Shown piece after piece: positions 47,583-56,040 of a DNA stretch of 64,000 bases. The first letter of the stretch is position 1. Each line of letters begins with the position of its first letter. The translations under genes and the position numbers were made by a program. The notes beneath the pieces are model-generated. The model was not told where the DNA came from. It ran no database searches and saw only the letters and a list, made by a program, of their open reading frames with translations. The stretch comes from Paraburkholderia sp. ZP32-5 (GTDB taxonomy: Bacteria; Pseudomonadota; Gammaproteobacteria; Burkholderiales; Burkholderiaceae): assembly GCF_021390495.1 (NCBI RefSeq), contig NZ_JAJEJP010000002.1, positions 868,001 through 932,000 of the forward strand, in the 5' to 3' direction.

Positions 47583-48197
47583 TCACGCATAACGCGCGAG
47601 AAACATATCGGCAGCCGATTCCGCGACGCGCTGTTGTTCCCGTTTGCCGAGCGCCGGCTGACCCATCGTCACCTGCGGCCAGAACGCGAACGCCTTGACC
47701 AGCGCCTGCAACTGTAGCGCGGCCAGCATCGGATCGTCGATCTTCAGACGGCCGTCAGCGACGGCGGCCCGCACCCACACGGTCAGGTCTTCCTCGCGTT
47801 CGCCGAGGCGGGCCACCATGTCCCGCGCGCGTTCCGGCGAATGAATGGCGGCCGCGATCGCCACGCGCGCCAGCGACAGAAACGCCTCGTCGTTCAGCAG
47901 CCGCAGCTTGCGTCCCAGCAGATCGAGCAACTGCGCGCGCAACGGTTCGTCCGCGCGGTAGGTGGGCGCGTCGCCCTCCAGGCTGGCGCTCCACAACTGA
48001 TGAAGAATCGCCGCGAAAAGGGCTTCCTTGCTGGGGAAATGGTTATAGACCGTGCGTTTCGACACGTTCGCGCGCGCCGCGATACGGTCCATGCTGGTCG
48101 CGTCGTAACCGGACGCGAGAAATTCCTCGATCGCGGCGTCGACGATAGCGACACGCTTGCGGTCAGTCAGCCGTTGGTGGGTGGTATCGGGATCCAT
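47583..48197 (-). CDS. TetR-family transcriptional regulator
   Basis: The 204-residue protein has the TetR HTH (AIVDAAIEEFLASGYDATSMDRIAARANVSKRTVYNHFPSKEALF) and a C-terminal ligand-binding helical domain. It is the last gene of the leftward catabolic run, 51 bp after ribH2, and may be a local repressor. The effector is unknown. Confidence 0.92.
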   Translation of the reverse strand: MDPDTTHQRLTDRKRVAIVDAAIEEFLASGYDATSMDRIAARANVSKRTVYNHFPSKEALFAAILHQLWSASLEGDAPTYRADEPLRAQLLDLLGRKLRLLNDEAFLSLARVAIAAAIHSPERARDMVARLGEREEDLTVWVRAAVADGRLKIDDPMLAALQLQALVKAFAFWPQVTMGQPALGKREQQRVAESAADMFLARYA

Positions 48198-48248
48198 CGC
48201 GAGATTTTACTGTTCCTCAACGACAAACTTAAAAAACGAAAATGTTAG

Positions 48249-48761
48249 CTAGGTGTCAGGCGTTGGGGAGTCAATGGTCACCGATCCAGATATCGTGGAT
48301 ACACAAGCGTCGGCAAGTTCTTTTCCCTTGACTCTGAAATGATCGCGGAAGAACTGGTTGTGCTCTTCGGTTGCATGATATTTATGTGGTGTGAGCACGC
48401 CCGACAGGACCGGAACATCTGTTTCGATCTGAATCTGCATAAGCGCACTGACAACCGTCTGTGCAACGAAATCGTGCCGATAGATACCACCATCGACAAC
48501 GAATGCTGCTGTAACGATGGTCGCATACTTCCCGCTGGCTGCAAGCCTCTTTGCCGCCAGCGGAATTTCAAACGCCCCCGCAACCTGCTGGATATCGAGG
48601 TCTTTCCGGTCGAATCCGTGCGATTTCATCGCCTCAAAAAATGCATCGCGACATTGGCCGACGATATCCTCATGCCAGCCTGCCTGAATAAAGGCAATTT
48701 TAGGTCGTACGCCACATTGGGAAACGTTAGAAAGAAGGGACTGTGTGAGCGGGGAATTCAT
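48249..48761 (-). CDS. ribH2: 6,7-dimethyl-8-ribityllumazine synthase, RibH2 type
   Basis: The 170-residue lumazine synthase condenses 5-amino-6-ribitylaminouracil with dihydroxybutanone phosphate in riboflavin synthesis. RibH2 features are IAFIQAGWHEDIV, GAFEIPLAAKRLA, AAFVVDGGIYRHDFVA with the catalytic-region histidine, and LTPHKYHATEEHNQFF. This RibH2 form is best known from Brucella and rhizobia and is distinct from housekeeping RibH. It lies 27 bp downstream of an SDR gene inside a catabolic operon near a flavin-dependent oxygenase and an FMN reductase. It may raise flavin supply for them (inference). The gap is too small for an FMN riboswitch, and the Shine-Dalgarno is weak. Confidence 0.9.
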   Translation of the reverse strand: MNSPLTQSLLSNVSQCGVRPKIAFIQAGWHEDIVGQCRDAFFEAMKSHGFDRKDLDIQQVAGAFEIPLAAKRLAASGKYATIVTAAFVVDGGIYRHDFVAQTVVSALMQIQIETDVPVLSGVLTPHKYHATEEHNQFFRDHFRVKGKELADACVSTISGSVTIDSPTPDT

Positions 48762-48788
48762 TTTGTTCTAAACCTGAAATCTTGATGG

Positions 48789-49646
48789 TTACACCCTGTC
48801 GTGAGTCGATTGCCGCGATTGCTCCCAACGAGCAACGTTGTCGAACGATTGCATCAAACGCTGATGACGCTTCTCGATCCATTCGCGCGGCGCGCTCGCG
48901 GTGAAGATAAAGAATTCATCGTTTCTGATTGCATGCAGCACGCGCTCGCCCGCTTCCTCGGGTGTGAGACCATCTTTCACGAGCTCACGCAGGAAATGAT
49001 TTTGTGGGCGTTCCACCGCACCGCCGAAACGGACCGGACGCGCGCCGCCCGACTGATCCAGGTTCGTTTGCACCGCCGCCGGGCACAGAACCGACACGCC
49101 GATACCGCTGCCTTCCAGATCCTGTTCCAGCGCTTCGGTGAGCGCCACAACGGCATACTTCGTCATCGAATACGGCCCGGTGTGCCAGTCCGGATGAATC
49201 TGGAAGCCGCCGATCGAAGCCGTGTTCACGATATGACCGCCTTCGCCGGTTTTGCGAATCAGTGGCACGAACGTTTGCATGCCGTTGATCACGCCGCGCA
49301 CATTTACGCCGATTACCCAGTCCCAATCGGCCTGCGGCAGTTCGAGCATGGGCACGCCGTGCATCGCAACGCCCGCGTTATTGAAGGCCATGTGCAGTTT
49401 GCCGAATTTCTCCATGACGGCTGCGCCCGCGGCCTGTACGGATTCCGGCGATGACGTATCGATTTCGATGGCGAGCGCCTCTACGCCTTCCGACTCGATT
49501 GCGGTCACGGCTTCGTTGAGTTTGTCGCGACGAATATCCGCTATCGCGACGTGAACGCCGGCACGCGCGAGGTTCAACGCAATGCCGTAGCCGATACCGG
49601 ACGCCGCGCCTGTGACGATTGCCACCTTGCCTTTCAGGTCTTTCAT
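48789..49646 (-). CDS. Short-chain dehydrogenase/reductase (SDR)
   Basis: The 285-residue classical SDR has the cofactor loop TGAASGIG at 12-19, NNAG at 89-92, and the catalytic Ser144, Tyr159 and Lys163 (YSMTK). The C-terminal extension is longer than in the minimal 250-residue enzymes. It probably oxidises a hydroxyl or reduces a carbonyl of the catabolic substrate with NAD(P). CGGAGA precedes the ATG. It lies between a second SDR and ribH2 in a leftward operon. Confidence 0.9.
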   Translation of the reverse strand: MKDLKGKVAIVTGAASGIGYGIALNLARAGVHVAIADIRRDKLNEAVTAIESEGVEALAIEIDTSSPESVQAAGAAVMEKFGKLHMAFNNAGVAMHGVPMLELPQADWDWVIGVNVRGVINGMQTFVPLIRKTGEGGHIVNTASIGGFQIHPDWHTGPYSMTKYAVVALTEALEQDLEGSGIGVSVLCPAAVQTNLDQSGGARPVRFGGAVERPQNHFLRELVKDGLTPEEAGERVLHAIRNDEFFIFTASAPREWIEKRHQRLMQSFDNVARWEQSRQSTHDRV

Positions 49647-49683
49647 CTGTGTCTCCGTTCGGTTTGAATCGGGAGGTGCTGCG

Positions 49684-50478
49684 TCAGGCAGCCATGCAGC
49701 CGCCGTCGATCGGGATGGCCGTACCGGTGATAAAGCTGCTGGCGGGCGAGGCGAGCAGCAACGCGAGGCCCTTTATTTCGTCCGTACTCGCCACGCGGCC
49801 GAGCGGAACCGACACGCGGAACTGCTCAGCCACTTCCGGCAAATTCATTCGGCCACCCGCAATATTCGTCATGAACGGCCCCGGACAGATCGCGTTCACC
49901 GTAACACCATCAGGTGCCAGGTCGATCGCCGCCTGGCGTACGACGTTGACGATTGCGGCTTTTGTTGCCACGTAACCGTAACCGCAAAAACGCTCGGCCC
50001 TCAGACCGCCTATCGATGCCGTGACGATGATGCGCCCGTACTTTCGCGCGCTCATGTGCCTTGCCGCCGATCTGATTGTGCATGTCGCGGCCGTCAGGTT
50101 GATATCCAGCACGCGCCGCCAATTGTCCACGTCGAGATTCGCGAGCCGGCCGCTTTCGGTAAAGATCAGGCCGGGACCGGCGCTGATACCAGCGTTCGCA
50201 AACACCGCATCGATCCTTTTGTGGCGAGCGACCGCCGTATCCATCACGGCATCGATCGCTTCGAGATCCGCGACATCCAGAACCTGCGCATCGACACTCA
50301 GGCCTGTCGCAAGCAGACGCGCAACCTCGGCGCGCAGCGCGGGGCCGTTGATGTCCGTCATCACGACGTGCCCGCCGGCTTCCGCGACGCTTTCCGCCAT
50401 CGCCAGACCCAGACCGCTTGCCGCACCCGTAACGAGTGCAACGCGCCCCTTCATATCCATTAATTCGGTCACTTTCAC
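49684..50478 (-). CDS. Short-chain dehydrogenase/reductase (SDR), FabG-like
   Basis: The 264-residue classical SDR has TGAASGLG near 17-24, NAG near 95-97, Ser155, Tyr169 and Lys173 (YVATK) and the C-terminal ITGTAIPIDGGCMAA. The start is a GTG at 50478 with CAAGGAAAA upstream; ATGs at codons 7 and 9 are alternatives. It precedes the other SDR by 37 bp, and the two may catalyse successive redox steps. Confidence 0.9.
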   Translation of the reverse strand: MKVTELMDMKGRVALVTGAASGLGLAMAESVAEAGGHVVMTDINGPALRAEVARLLATGLSVDAQVLDVADLEAIDAVMDTAVARHKRIDAVFANAGISAGPGLIFTESGRLANLDVDNWRRVLDINLTAATCTIRSAARHMSARKYGRIIVTASIGGLRAERFCGYGYVATKAAIVNVVRQAAIDLAPDGVTVNAICPGPFMTNIAGGRMNLPEVAEQFRVSVPLGRVASTDEIKGLALLLASPASSFITGTAIPIDGGCMAA

Positions 50479-50597
50479 GCGACGTTTTCCTTGGGAGCAA
50501 TGCCACCCTGGTCACTCTCATGACCAGGATTCTTAAGTACCAGTGGAAAGAAACAGTCCAACGGATCAGCCCCACAGATCAGGTGGGGCTGCGAGAA

Positions 50598-51947
50598 TCA
50601 GGTGTTCTCGATAGGTTGCCGGCTGAGGAAGAAGCAGGCGATCGTGCCGATGATGGTGAGGCTCGACAGCATCTGGAAGATCGTCGGCGCCGAAACATGA
50701 TTGGCAATCAGCGCACCGCCGATCAGCGGTCCGACAGCGGCGCCACAGCGACCGATGCCGAAACAGCTGCCGATACCATTCGCGCGGACTTCCGTTGGAA
50801 ACAGGATTCCCGACATGCCGTTCAGGCCGCATTGCAAACCAAGCAGCACGACGCCGATGATGAACATCCCGGCGAGATAAACCGGATCCGATGCCTGGAC
50901 AACATAGCCGGTGAGTGCAACGACCGGAATAGCCAGCACGGAAATCCAGACCAGCAATTTCATGCCGTACCTGTCGGTCGGACGCGCAATCGCGAAACTG
51001 GCGAGCGTACCGCCGATCTGGAACATGGTGAGGCCCATCACTGCCGTTTGCTTCGCGATGCCTGCCTGGACCGCAAGGGTAGGGACCCAGCTATTGACGA
51101 AATAAAACGTGCCCAGATTCGCGATGAACACAATCCAGATGAGTGGCGTGACTTTCGCCAACCGGCCTTCAAACAGCTTGCGGAAACGGTCCTTACGCGA
51201 GCCTTTTTGAGTCGAAGCCATCACCTCAGTGTGCAGCACCGCGTCATCATCCACGCTCACGTCGGGCAGTAACCGACGCAACGTGATGATTGCACGTTCA
51301 CGGTGTTTCGGATCGAGCGCGAGGAAACGGATCGACTCGGGAAGAGCCGCCATAAAGAATGCCGCGATCAGCAGGGGCAGAATACCGCCAACCCACATGA
51401 TGGCCTGCCATCCATGGGTCGGCACCAGCATCATACTGACCAGAATAGGAAGCGACGAGCCGAACGTATTACCGCAGAACATGATGATGACGGCCGTTGC
51501 ACGGTATTTCTTCGGTGCGTATTCGGAAGTCAGCGCAATCGAATTCGGCATCACGCCGCCGATACCCATACCGCCCAGGAAACGGAAGATAACCATTTCG
51601 GTGACATTCGTCGACGTACCGGCGAGAAGCGTCAGCGCACCGAATGCAATGCAGGAAAGGATCAGTGCGCCTTTGCGGCCGATACGATCACCGATATAAC
51701 CGAAGATCAGCGAACCACACAAAATGCCGAACAGACTCGAGCTAAAGATTGGTCCGAGGTCAGACGGCGGAATATGCCACGCGTCTACCAGGTGCGGCGC
51801 GATGAAGCCAACGGCCATAATGTCGTAGCCATCGAGCAACATCACAATGAACATACACAGCAGCAGAAACAGATTGAAGCGGCCGATTTTCTGTTTGTCC
51901 AGTAGCTCATCCACATTGAGCACTGGCGCTTTGAGTACCGTTGACAC
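50598..51947 (-). CDS. MFS permease, aromatic acid:H+ symporter (AAHS) family
   Basis: The 449-residue, 12-helix transporter has the AAHS signature MLLDGYDIMAVGFIAPHL, GYIGDRIGRKGALI and FLGGMGIGGVMPNSIAL. The family imports aromatic acids such as 4-hydroxybenzoate, protocatechuate or hydroxyphenylpropionate. The GTG start at 51947 has AAGGAGA upstream. With the porin, SDRs and ring-cleavage genes nearby, it probably imports the aromatic substrate of this locus. Confidence 0.9.
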   Translation of the reverse strand: MSTVLKAPVLNVDELLDKQKIGRFNLFLLLCMFIVMLLDGYDIMAVGFIAPHLVDAWHIPPSDLGPIFSSSLFGILCGSLIFGYIGDRIGRKGALILSCIAFGALTLLAGTSTNVTEMVIFRFLGGMGIGGVMPNSIALTSEYAPKKYRATAVIIMFCGNTFGSSLPILVSMMLVPTHGWQAIMWVGGILPLLIAAFFMAALPESIRFLALDPKHRERAIITLRRLLPDVSVDDDAVLHTEVMASTQKGSRKDRFRKLFEGRLAKVTPLIWIVFIANLGTFYFVNSWVPTLAVQAGIAKQTAVMGLTMFQIGGTLASFAIARPTDRYGMKLLVWISVLAIPVVALTGYVVQASDPVYLAGMFIIGVVLLGLQCGLNGMSGILFPTEVRANGIGSCFGIGRCGAAVGPLIGGALIANHVSAPTIFQMLSSLTIIGTIACFFLSRQPIENT

Positions 51948-51971
51948 GTTCGTGTCTCCTTGAGGTTATAA

Positions 51972-51997
51972 AGGCCGGTTTCAATCGTAGCCGGCCT
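51972..51997 (-). terminator. Terminator-like hairpin after the porin gene
   Basis: AGGCCGG and CCGGCCT form a 7-bp stem with a 12-base loop. Read leftward, the stem is followed by TTTAT. It lies just past the porin stop and 25 bp before the MFS start, so porin is probably partly uncoupled from the permease/SDR operon. Confidence 0.6.
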
Positions 51998-52008
51998 GGG
52001 CGGCTATG

Positions 52009-53082
52009 TCAGAAGAACAGTTGCGTGCCCATGTAGGCCGCGAACTGCGAATGCGTGGACGACGGAGCAAGCATTGCCATTGCGGCAGTCCCTTGACCGG
52101 TCGTGTGCTGGTACACCGTCGAAACGAACAGTTGCGTGCGTTTCGAGAGGAAATACACGTCGCTCAGGCCCGCGGTGTAGTAGTTCGTGTCGTTGACATG
52201 CTGATACGAGACAGCACCTGCAATCACGTTGAACGCGCTCGTGTGCCAGTTCGCGCCACCTTCACCCACGTCCATGTTCTCGGTCGTGCCACTCTGGGCG
52301 ACAAAGTGCACGTGGGAATAACCGGCGTGCACCATCCATGACTGGTTGAATGTGTACATACCGAACGCATGCATACTTTCCTGCGACTCGGCGATGAAAT
52401 TGCCGCCAGGAATCAGATTCTCGCCTGCGAACTCCGTATAACCCACCTTGGAGTTCAATGCGATTGCGCGGTCGTGCACCGCACTGTAGACGAAGGCTGC
52501 ACGCAGAGGACCATTGTTGTACGTCACGCCCGCGCCCAGATAACGGCCGGGCTGCGTGCTCGGGTCATCGAAGCCGTACATCACCGACGTCGTGAAGCCG
52601 CGGTAATCCGGCGACGTGTACTTGATGCCGTTGTTGAAAAACGTGGAACCGATGTCATCGACGTTGGCGATGTGGTAGAGCTGATAGATCGTCGTGTTGT
52701 AGCCACTCGCCAGCGGCATGATCATTTCGTTCGTGATGTCGAACTGACGGCCGAGTGTGATCTTGCCGAAGTTGTTTTGCAATCCGACATACGATTGACG
52801 GCTGAACATTTCGCCCGGAATCGTGCTGGATCCCGATGCGGTAATGATGCCTTCTTCCAGTTTGAAGAGTGCCTTGAGACCGCCGCCCAGGTCCTCAGTG
52901 CCAGTGAAGCCGATCCATTCCGGCGTCGTACCGCCGCCCATGAACACGCGGTGACTACCGTGTTCGTTACTGCTGTACGCGATGCTGTCGCCCAGAGATC
53001 CGTAGATCGTGACGCTGTTTTGCGCCATTGCCGATGCACAGCAAACCATAGCGCCCGCGGAAATAACCAGATGCTTCTTCAT
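52009..53082 (-). CDS. Outer-membrane porin (Burkholderia-type trimeric porin)
   Basis: The 357-residue protein is read from the ATG at 53082 (MKKHLVISAGAMVCCASAMA-QN). The signal peptide is clear and the mature start, NSVTIYGSLGDSIAYSS, is typical of Gram-negative porins of beta-proteobacteria. An earlier start at 53118 is unlikely. The C-terminus ends in phenylalanine, as required for outer-membrane insertion. It probably admits the substrate of the catabolic locus. Its promoter carries the motif shared with the FAH operon. Confidence 0.93.
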   Translation of the reverse strand: MKKHLVISAGAMVCCASAMAQNSVTIYGSLGDSIAYSSNEHGSHRVFMGGGTTPEWIGFTGTEDLGGGLKALFKLEEGIITASGSSTIPGEMFSRQSYVGLQNNFGKITLGRQFDITNEMIMPLASGYNTTIYQLYHIANVDDIGSTFFNNGIKYTSPDYRGFTTSVMYGFDDPSTQPGRYLGAGVTYNNGPLRAAFVYSAVHDRAIALNSKVGYTEFAGENLIPGGNFIAESQESMHAFGMYTFNQSWMVHAGYSHVHFVAQSGTTENMDVGEGGANWHTSAFNVIAGAVSYQHVNDTNYYTAGLSDVYFLSKRTQLFVSTVYQHTTGQGTAAMAMLAPSSTHSQFAAYMGTQLFF

Positions 53083-53423
53083 TATCGAGATGTCTCCAAC
53101 GCTTCTTATTGAACTCATACTTGGTAACTACCCTAATAGCGAGATCGACTATCAGGAATGCTGTCCCGTATCGACGTAGTCCTTTCGATTTCTGTTATTG
53201 CGAGGCAACTCTACGGTTTTGCCTGTTGATATGTCGATGCGTTGCGTGTGATAGTCCCTATCAATTTTGTTGATCTATCACCGCTGCCAGCGTGAAAGGC
53301 CGCTGGATAGCGCCTGCCACCTATTTACCGACGTACCCGTCCGATAAGCACCAGGGTTTTTACGTGTGAGTATGATACATAACAATAAGTACACTTAGCA
53401 TTTCCTAACCAGAGGAAATTTCA
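53083..53423. promoter_or_regulatory. Divergent regulatory region, porin / hydrolase-monooxygenase operon
   Basis: This 341-bp gap holds the leftward porin promoter with the shared operator (see 53226-53281) and the promoter of the rightward catabolic operon. For the rightward operon a TATGAT lies at 53371-53376, 48 bp before the ATG, without a clear -35. That suggests an activator-dependent promoter. Confidence 0.6.
53226..53281 (-). promoter_or_regulatory. Porin promoter with LysR-type operator (shared motif, copy 1)
   Basis: The plus strand at 53248-53275 reads GTGATAGTCCCTATCAA, then TTTTG, then TTGATC. It contains a TGATAG/CTATCA repeat and ATCAA-N5-TTGAT, a 15-bp T-N11-A LysR-type box. 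On the minus strand CTATCA (53254-53249) is spaced exactly 17 bp from TATCAA (53231-53226), which fits a -35/-10 pair facing porin. The motif recurs at 59540-59567. Confidence 0.65.
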
Positions 53424-54206
53424 ATGACTGACGTTGCGGAAATCTTCCACGAACTCAACGGCTGCAAGGTTCGTGTATTGCGTGGTGGAAAAGGTGCGCC
53501 CGTCCTGTTCCTGCATGGCGCTCGCGGCGCGACGAACTGGACACCGTTCATGCACAAGCTGGCTGAACGCTACGATCTGATCGTCCCGGAACATCCTGGC
53601 TATGGGGGATCGGACACACCTGAATGGCTCGATAACGTGGGGGATCTAGCGTACTTCTACCTCGACTTCATCAAGTCGCTGGGCCTGACCGGCGTGCGCG
53701 TGATCGGCAATTCGCTTGGCGGCTGGATCGCTACCGAAATCGCGGTGCGCAGCACGGCGGCGATCAAGTCGCTCGTTCTCATTTCACCGGCAGGCATTTA
53801 TGTACAGGGTGTGCAGCGTGGCGATATCTTCCTGTGGAATCACGCACAGACCACGCGCAACCTGTTCCACGATCAGGCGATTGCCGAACGGCTGCTTGCC
53901 GTCGAACCGGCCGAAGCCGAAATCGACCTGATGCTGAAGAACAACCTCATGACCGCGAAGCTCACGTGGGCGCCGCGCCTGTATAACCCCGATCTTTACA
54001 AGTGGATGCACCGCATCGATGTGCCGACACAGATCATCTGGGGTGACGATGACAAGCTGATCCCGGTCGCGTACGCAGACGCATTCCAGAAGCTGATTCC
54101 CGGTTCGCGCATGCAGGTCATTGCGAATTGTGGTCACCTGCCGCAGATCGAGAAGGCTGACGAAACGCTGGCAATCATCGCTGAATTCGACGGAGAAGCA
54201 CAATGA
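53424..54206 (+). CDS. Alpha/beta hydrolase, ring-cleavage-product-hydrolase-like
   Basis: The 260-residue hydrolase has the full catalytic apparatus: VLFLHGARGATNW (oxyanion region), GNSLGG with Ser97, an acid in GDDDK (about residue 209) and His238 in NCGHLPQ. The shape resembles MhpC/BphD-type C-C hydrolases, but esters are also possible substrates. AGAGGAAA precedes the ATG. Its stop overlaps the next gene's start (ATGA), so it works with the monooxygenase, perhaps hydrolysing the ester or lactone that enzyme forms. Confidence 0.88.
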   Translation: MTDVAEIFHELNGCKVRVLRGGKGAPVLFLHGARGATNWTPFMHKLAERYDLIVPEHPGYGGSDTPEWLDNVGDLAYFYLDFIKSLGLTGVRVIGNSLGGWIATEIAVRSTAAIKSLVLISPAGIYVQGVQRGDIFLWNHAQTTRNLFHDQAIAERLLAVEPAEAEIDLMLKNNLMTAKLTWAPRLYNPDLYKWMHRIDVPTQIIWGDDDKLIPVAYADAFQKLIPGSRMQVIANCGHLPQIEKADETLAIIAEFDGEAQ

Positions 54207-55384
54207 AGTTCCACATGATGCATCTGATGCCGTACGCGGATCTGGATCCGTCCTATTCCGAGAAGTACCCGTCATCATGGCTCACGTTGCCGAACAGCTA
54301 CTACGATCCGAAGAAGGGCGCGAAGCTGTACAACCGCTATATCGATGAACTGGTGTATGCGGATACGTGCGGCTTCGACGGCGTGTGCGTGAACGAGCAC
54401 CACAGCAATGCTTATGGCCTGATGCCGATTCCCGGCGTGATTGCCGGCGCACTTGCCCGGGCGACGAAGAGGGCAACCATTGCCGTGCTCGGTCGCGCGC
54501 TGCCGCTGCTCAACAATCCGCTGACCGTCGCGGAAGAGTACGCAATGCTCGACAACATCACGGAAGGCCGTCTGATCGCCGGTTTCGTTCGTGGCATCGG
54601 CGCGGAATATCACGCGTGGTCGTCGAACCCGGCCAATTCGCACGAGCGCTTTCACGAGGCGCATGACATGATCGTTCGTGCGTGGGCCGAGACGGAGCCG
54701 TTCGCGTTCTACGGCAAGCACTACCAGTTCAATTACGTCAACGTGTGGCCGCGCATTTACCAGCAGCCGCGCCCAAAAATCTGGATTCCGTCGCAGGGTT
54801 CGACCGAAACGATCCAGTGGGCCGCGGACACGTCGCGCCGTTACACGTACCTGCAAACGTTCAGCCCACTGGCCGCGCTGCGCAAGTACATGACGATGTA
54901 TCGGGAGCAGGCCGACAGGAACGGTTGGACGGCAGGCCCGGAACACATGGGCTGGTCGTGCCCGGTGTACGTGGCGGAAACCGATGAGCAGGCACGTGCC
55001 GAGGCGAAGCCGCACATCGAATTCATGTTCAACAAGCTCCTGCGCATGACGCCGGAAATGCTGCTGCCGCCTGGCTACACATCGGTCGCATCGATCAAGG
55101 GCATGTTGCTTGCAAAGGGAAATGTCACCGCCGCAGGCAAGGCAGAGAAGACGATTGATGATCTGATCGCGAGCGGTATGTTCCTGTGCGGTTCGCCCGC
55201 CACGGTTCGCGAGCAGATCACGACCATGCAGAAGGAACTTGGTTTCGGCGTATTCATCAGCCTGATGCAGTTCGGCTCGCTGCCGCATGAGCTCACGATG
55301 AAGAACATCAGGACGTTCGCAGATGAAGTGATTCCACACATTCGTCCGTTGGGTGAAACCGTCACGGAAACGGCGGTGGCCTGA
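54203..55384 (+). CDS. LLM-class (luciferase-like) flavin-dependent monooxygenase
   Basis: The 393-residue protein is of the bacterial luciferase-like family, using reduced FMN and O2. Typical segments are YIDELVYADTCGFDGVCVNEHHSNAYGLMP, LLNNPLTVAEEYAMLDNITEGRLIAGFVRG and PKIWIPSQGSTETIQWAAD. Relatives perform hydroxylations or Baeyer-Villiger oxidations. It is coupled to the hydrolase before it and followed by an FMN reductase that can supply FMNH2. The substrate is unknown. Confidence 0.9.
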   Translation: MKFHMMHLMPYADLDPSYSEKYPSSWLTLPNSYYDPKKGAKLYNRYIDELVYADTCGFDGVCVNEHHSNAYGLMPIPGVIAGALARATKRATIAVLGRALPLLNNPLTVAEEYAMLDNITEGRLIAGFVRGIGAEYHAWSSNPANSHERFHEAHDMIVRAWAETEPFAFYGKHYQFNYVNVWPRIYQQPRPKIWIPSQGSTETIQWAADTSRRYTYLQTFSPLAALRKYMTMYREQADRNGWTAGPEHMGWSCPVYVAETDEQARAEAKPHIEFMFNKLLRMTPEMLLPPGYTSVASIKGMLLAKGNVTAAGKAEKTIDDLIASGMFLCGSPATVREQITTMQKELGFGVFISLMQFGSLPHELTMKNIRTFADEVIPHIRPLGETVTETAVA

Positions 55385-55455
55385 ACCTGCCGTACCCGCG
55401 AGCGGCGTTGTGCCGCCGCTCGAGTCTTATCAGTAACCACACTGGAAATACACGT

Positions 55456-56040
55456 ATGTCCGAAACTACACCCCTGCGCATCGTTGGTATTGGCGGCACG
55501 ACGCGTGCGGGATCTTCCTGCGAAACGGCCTTGCGGATTGCACTGCAAGCTGCCGGGAAGGCCGGCGCGCAGACCGAAATTATTGCGGGTGACGATCTGG
55601 TGCTGCCAATGTACTCGCCAGAGAATCGCGTGGAAGATGCACGCTCGGAGCGGCTGGTGAAGCTGCTGCGCGAAGCCGACGGCGTCATTATCGCGTCGCC
55701 GGGCTATCACGGTTCGCTGTCCGGCCTCGTGAAGAACGCGCTCGACTATACCGAGGATATGCGCACCGACAATCGCCCTTATTTCGAGGGCCGTGCGGTC
55801 GGCAGCATCGTGTGCGCCGCGGGCTGGCAGGCGGTCGGTACGACGCTGACGACGCTTCGCTCCATCATTCACGCTTTGCGCGGCTGGCCCACGCCGGTCG
55901 GTGCGGGCATCAATACCGCGACGAAGCAGTTCGATCAGGGTGAGGCAATCGATCCCGCCGTGGCGGCCCAGTTGCGCCTCGTCGCGCAGCAGGTCGTGGA
56001 ATTCGCGCGCATGCGTGTGGCAAATTCGACTGCGGGATGA
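55456..56040 (+). CDS. NADPH-dependent FMN reductase
   Basis: The 194-residue flavodoxin-like protein is read from the ATG at 55456. The FMN-phosphate loop GGTTRAGSSCETA is near the N-terminus, and the SPGYHGSLSGLVKNALDYTEDM segment is diagnostic for this family. It should supply reduced FMN to the luciferase-like monooxygenase. Its stop codon overlaps the following LysR gene (ATGA). Confidence 0.9.
   Translation: MSETTPLRIVGIGGTTRAGSSCETALRIALQAAGKAGAQTEIIAGDDLVLPMYSPENRVEDARSERLVKLLREADGVIIASPGYHGSLSGLVKNALDYTEDMRTDNRPYFEGRAVGSIVCAAGWQAVGTTLTTLRSIIHALRGWPTPVGAGINTATKQFDQGEAIDPAVAAQLRLVAQQVVEFARMRVANSTAG

Noticed and set aside
48762..48788. FMN riboswitch before ribH2
   Set aside because: The gap to the upstream SDR gene is only 27 bp, too short for an RFN element.
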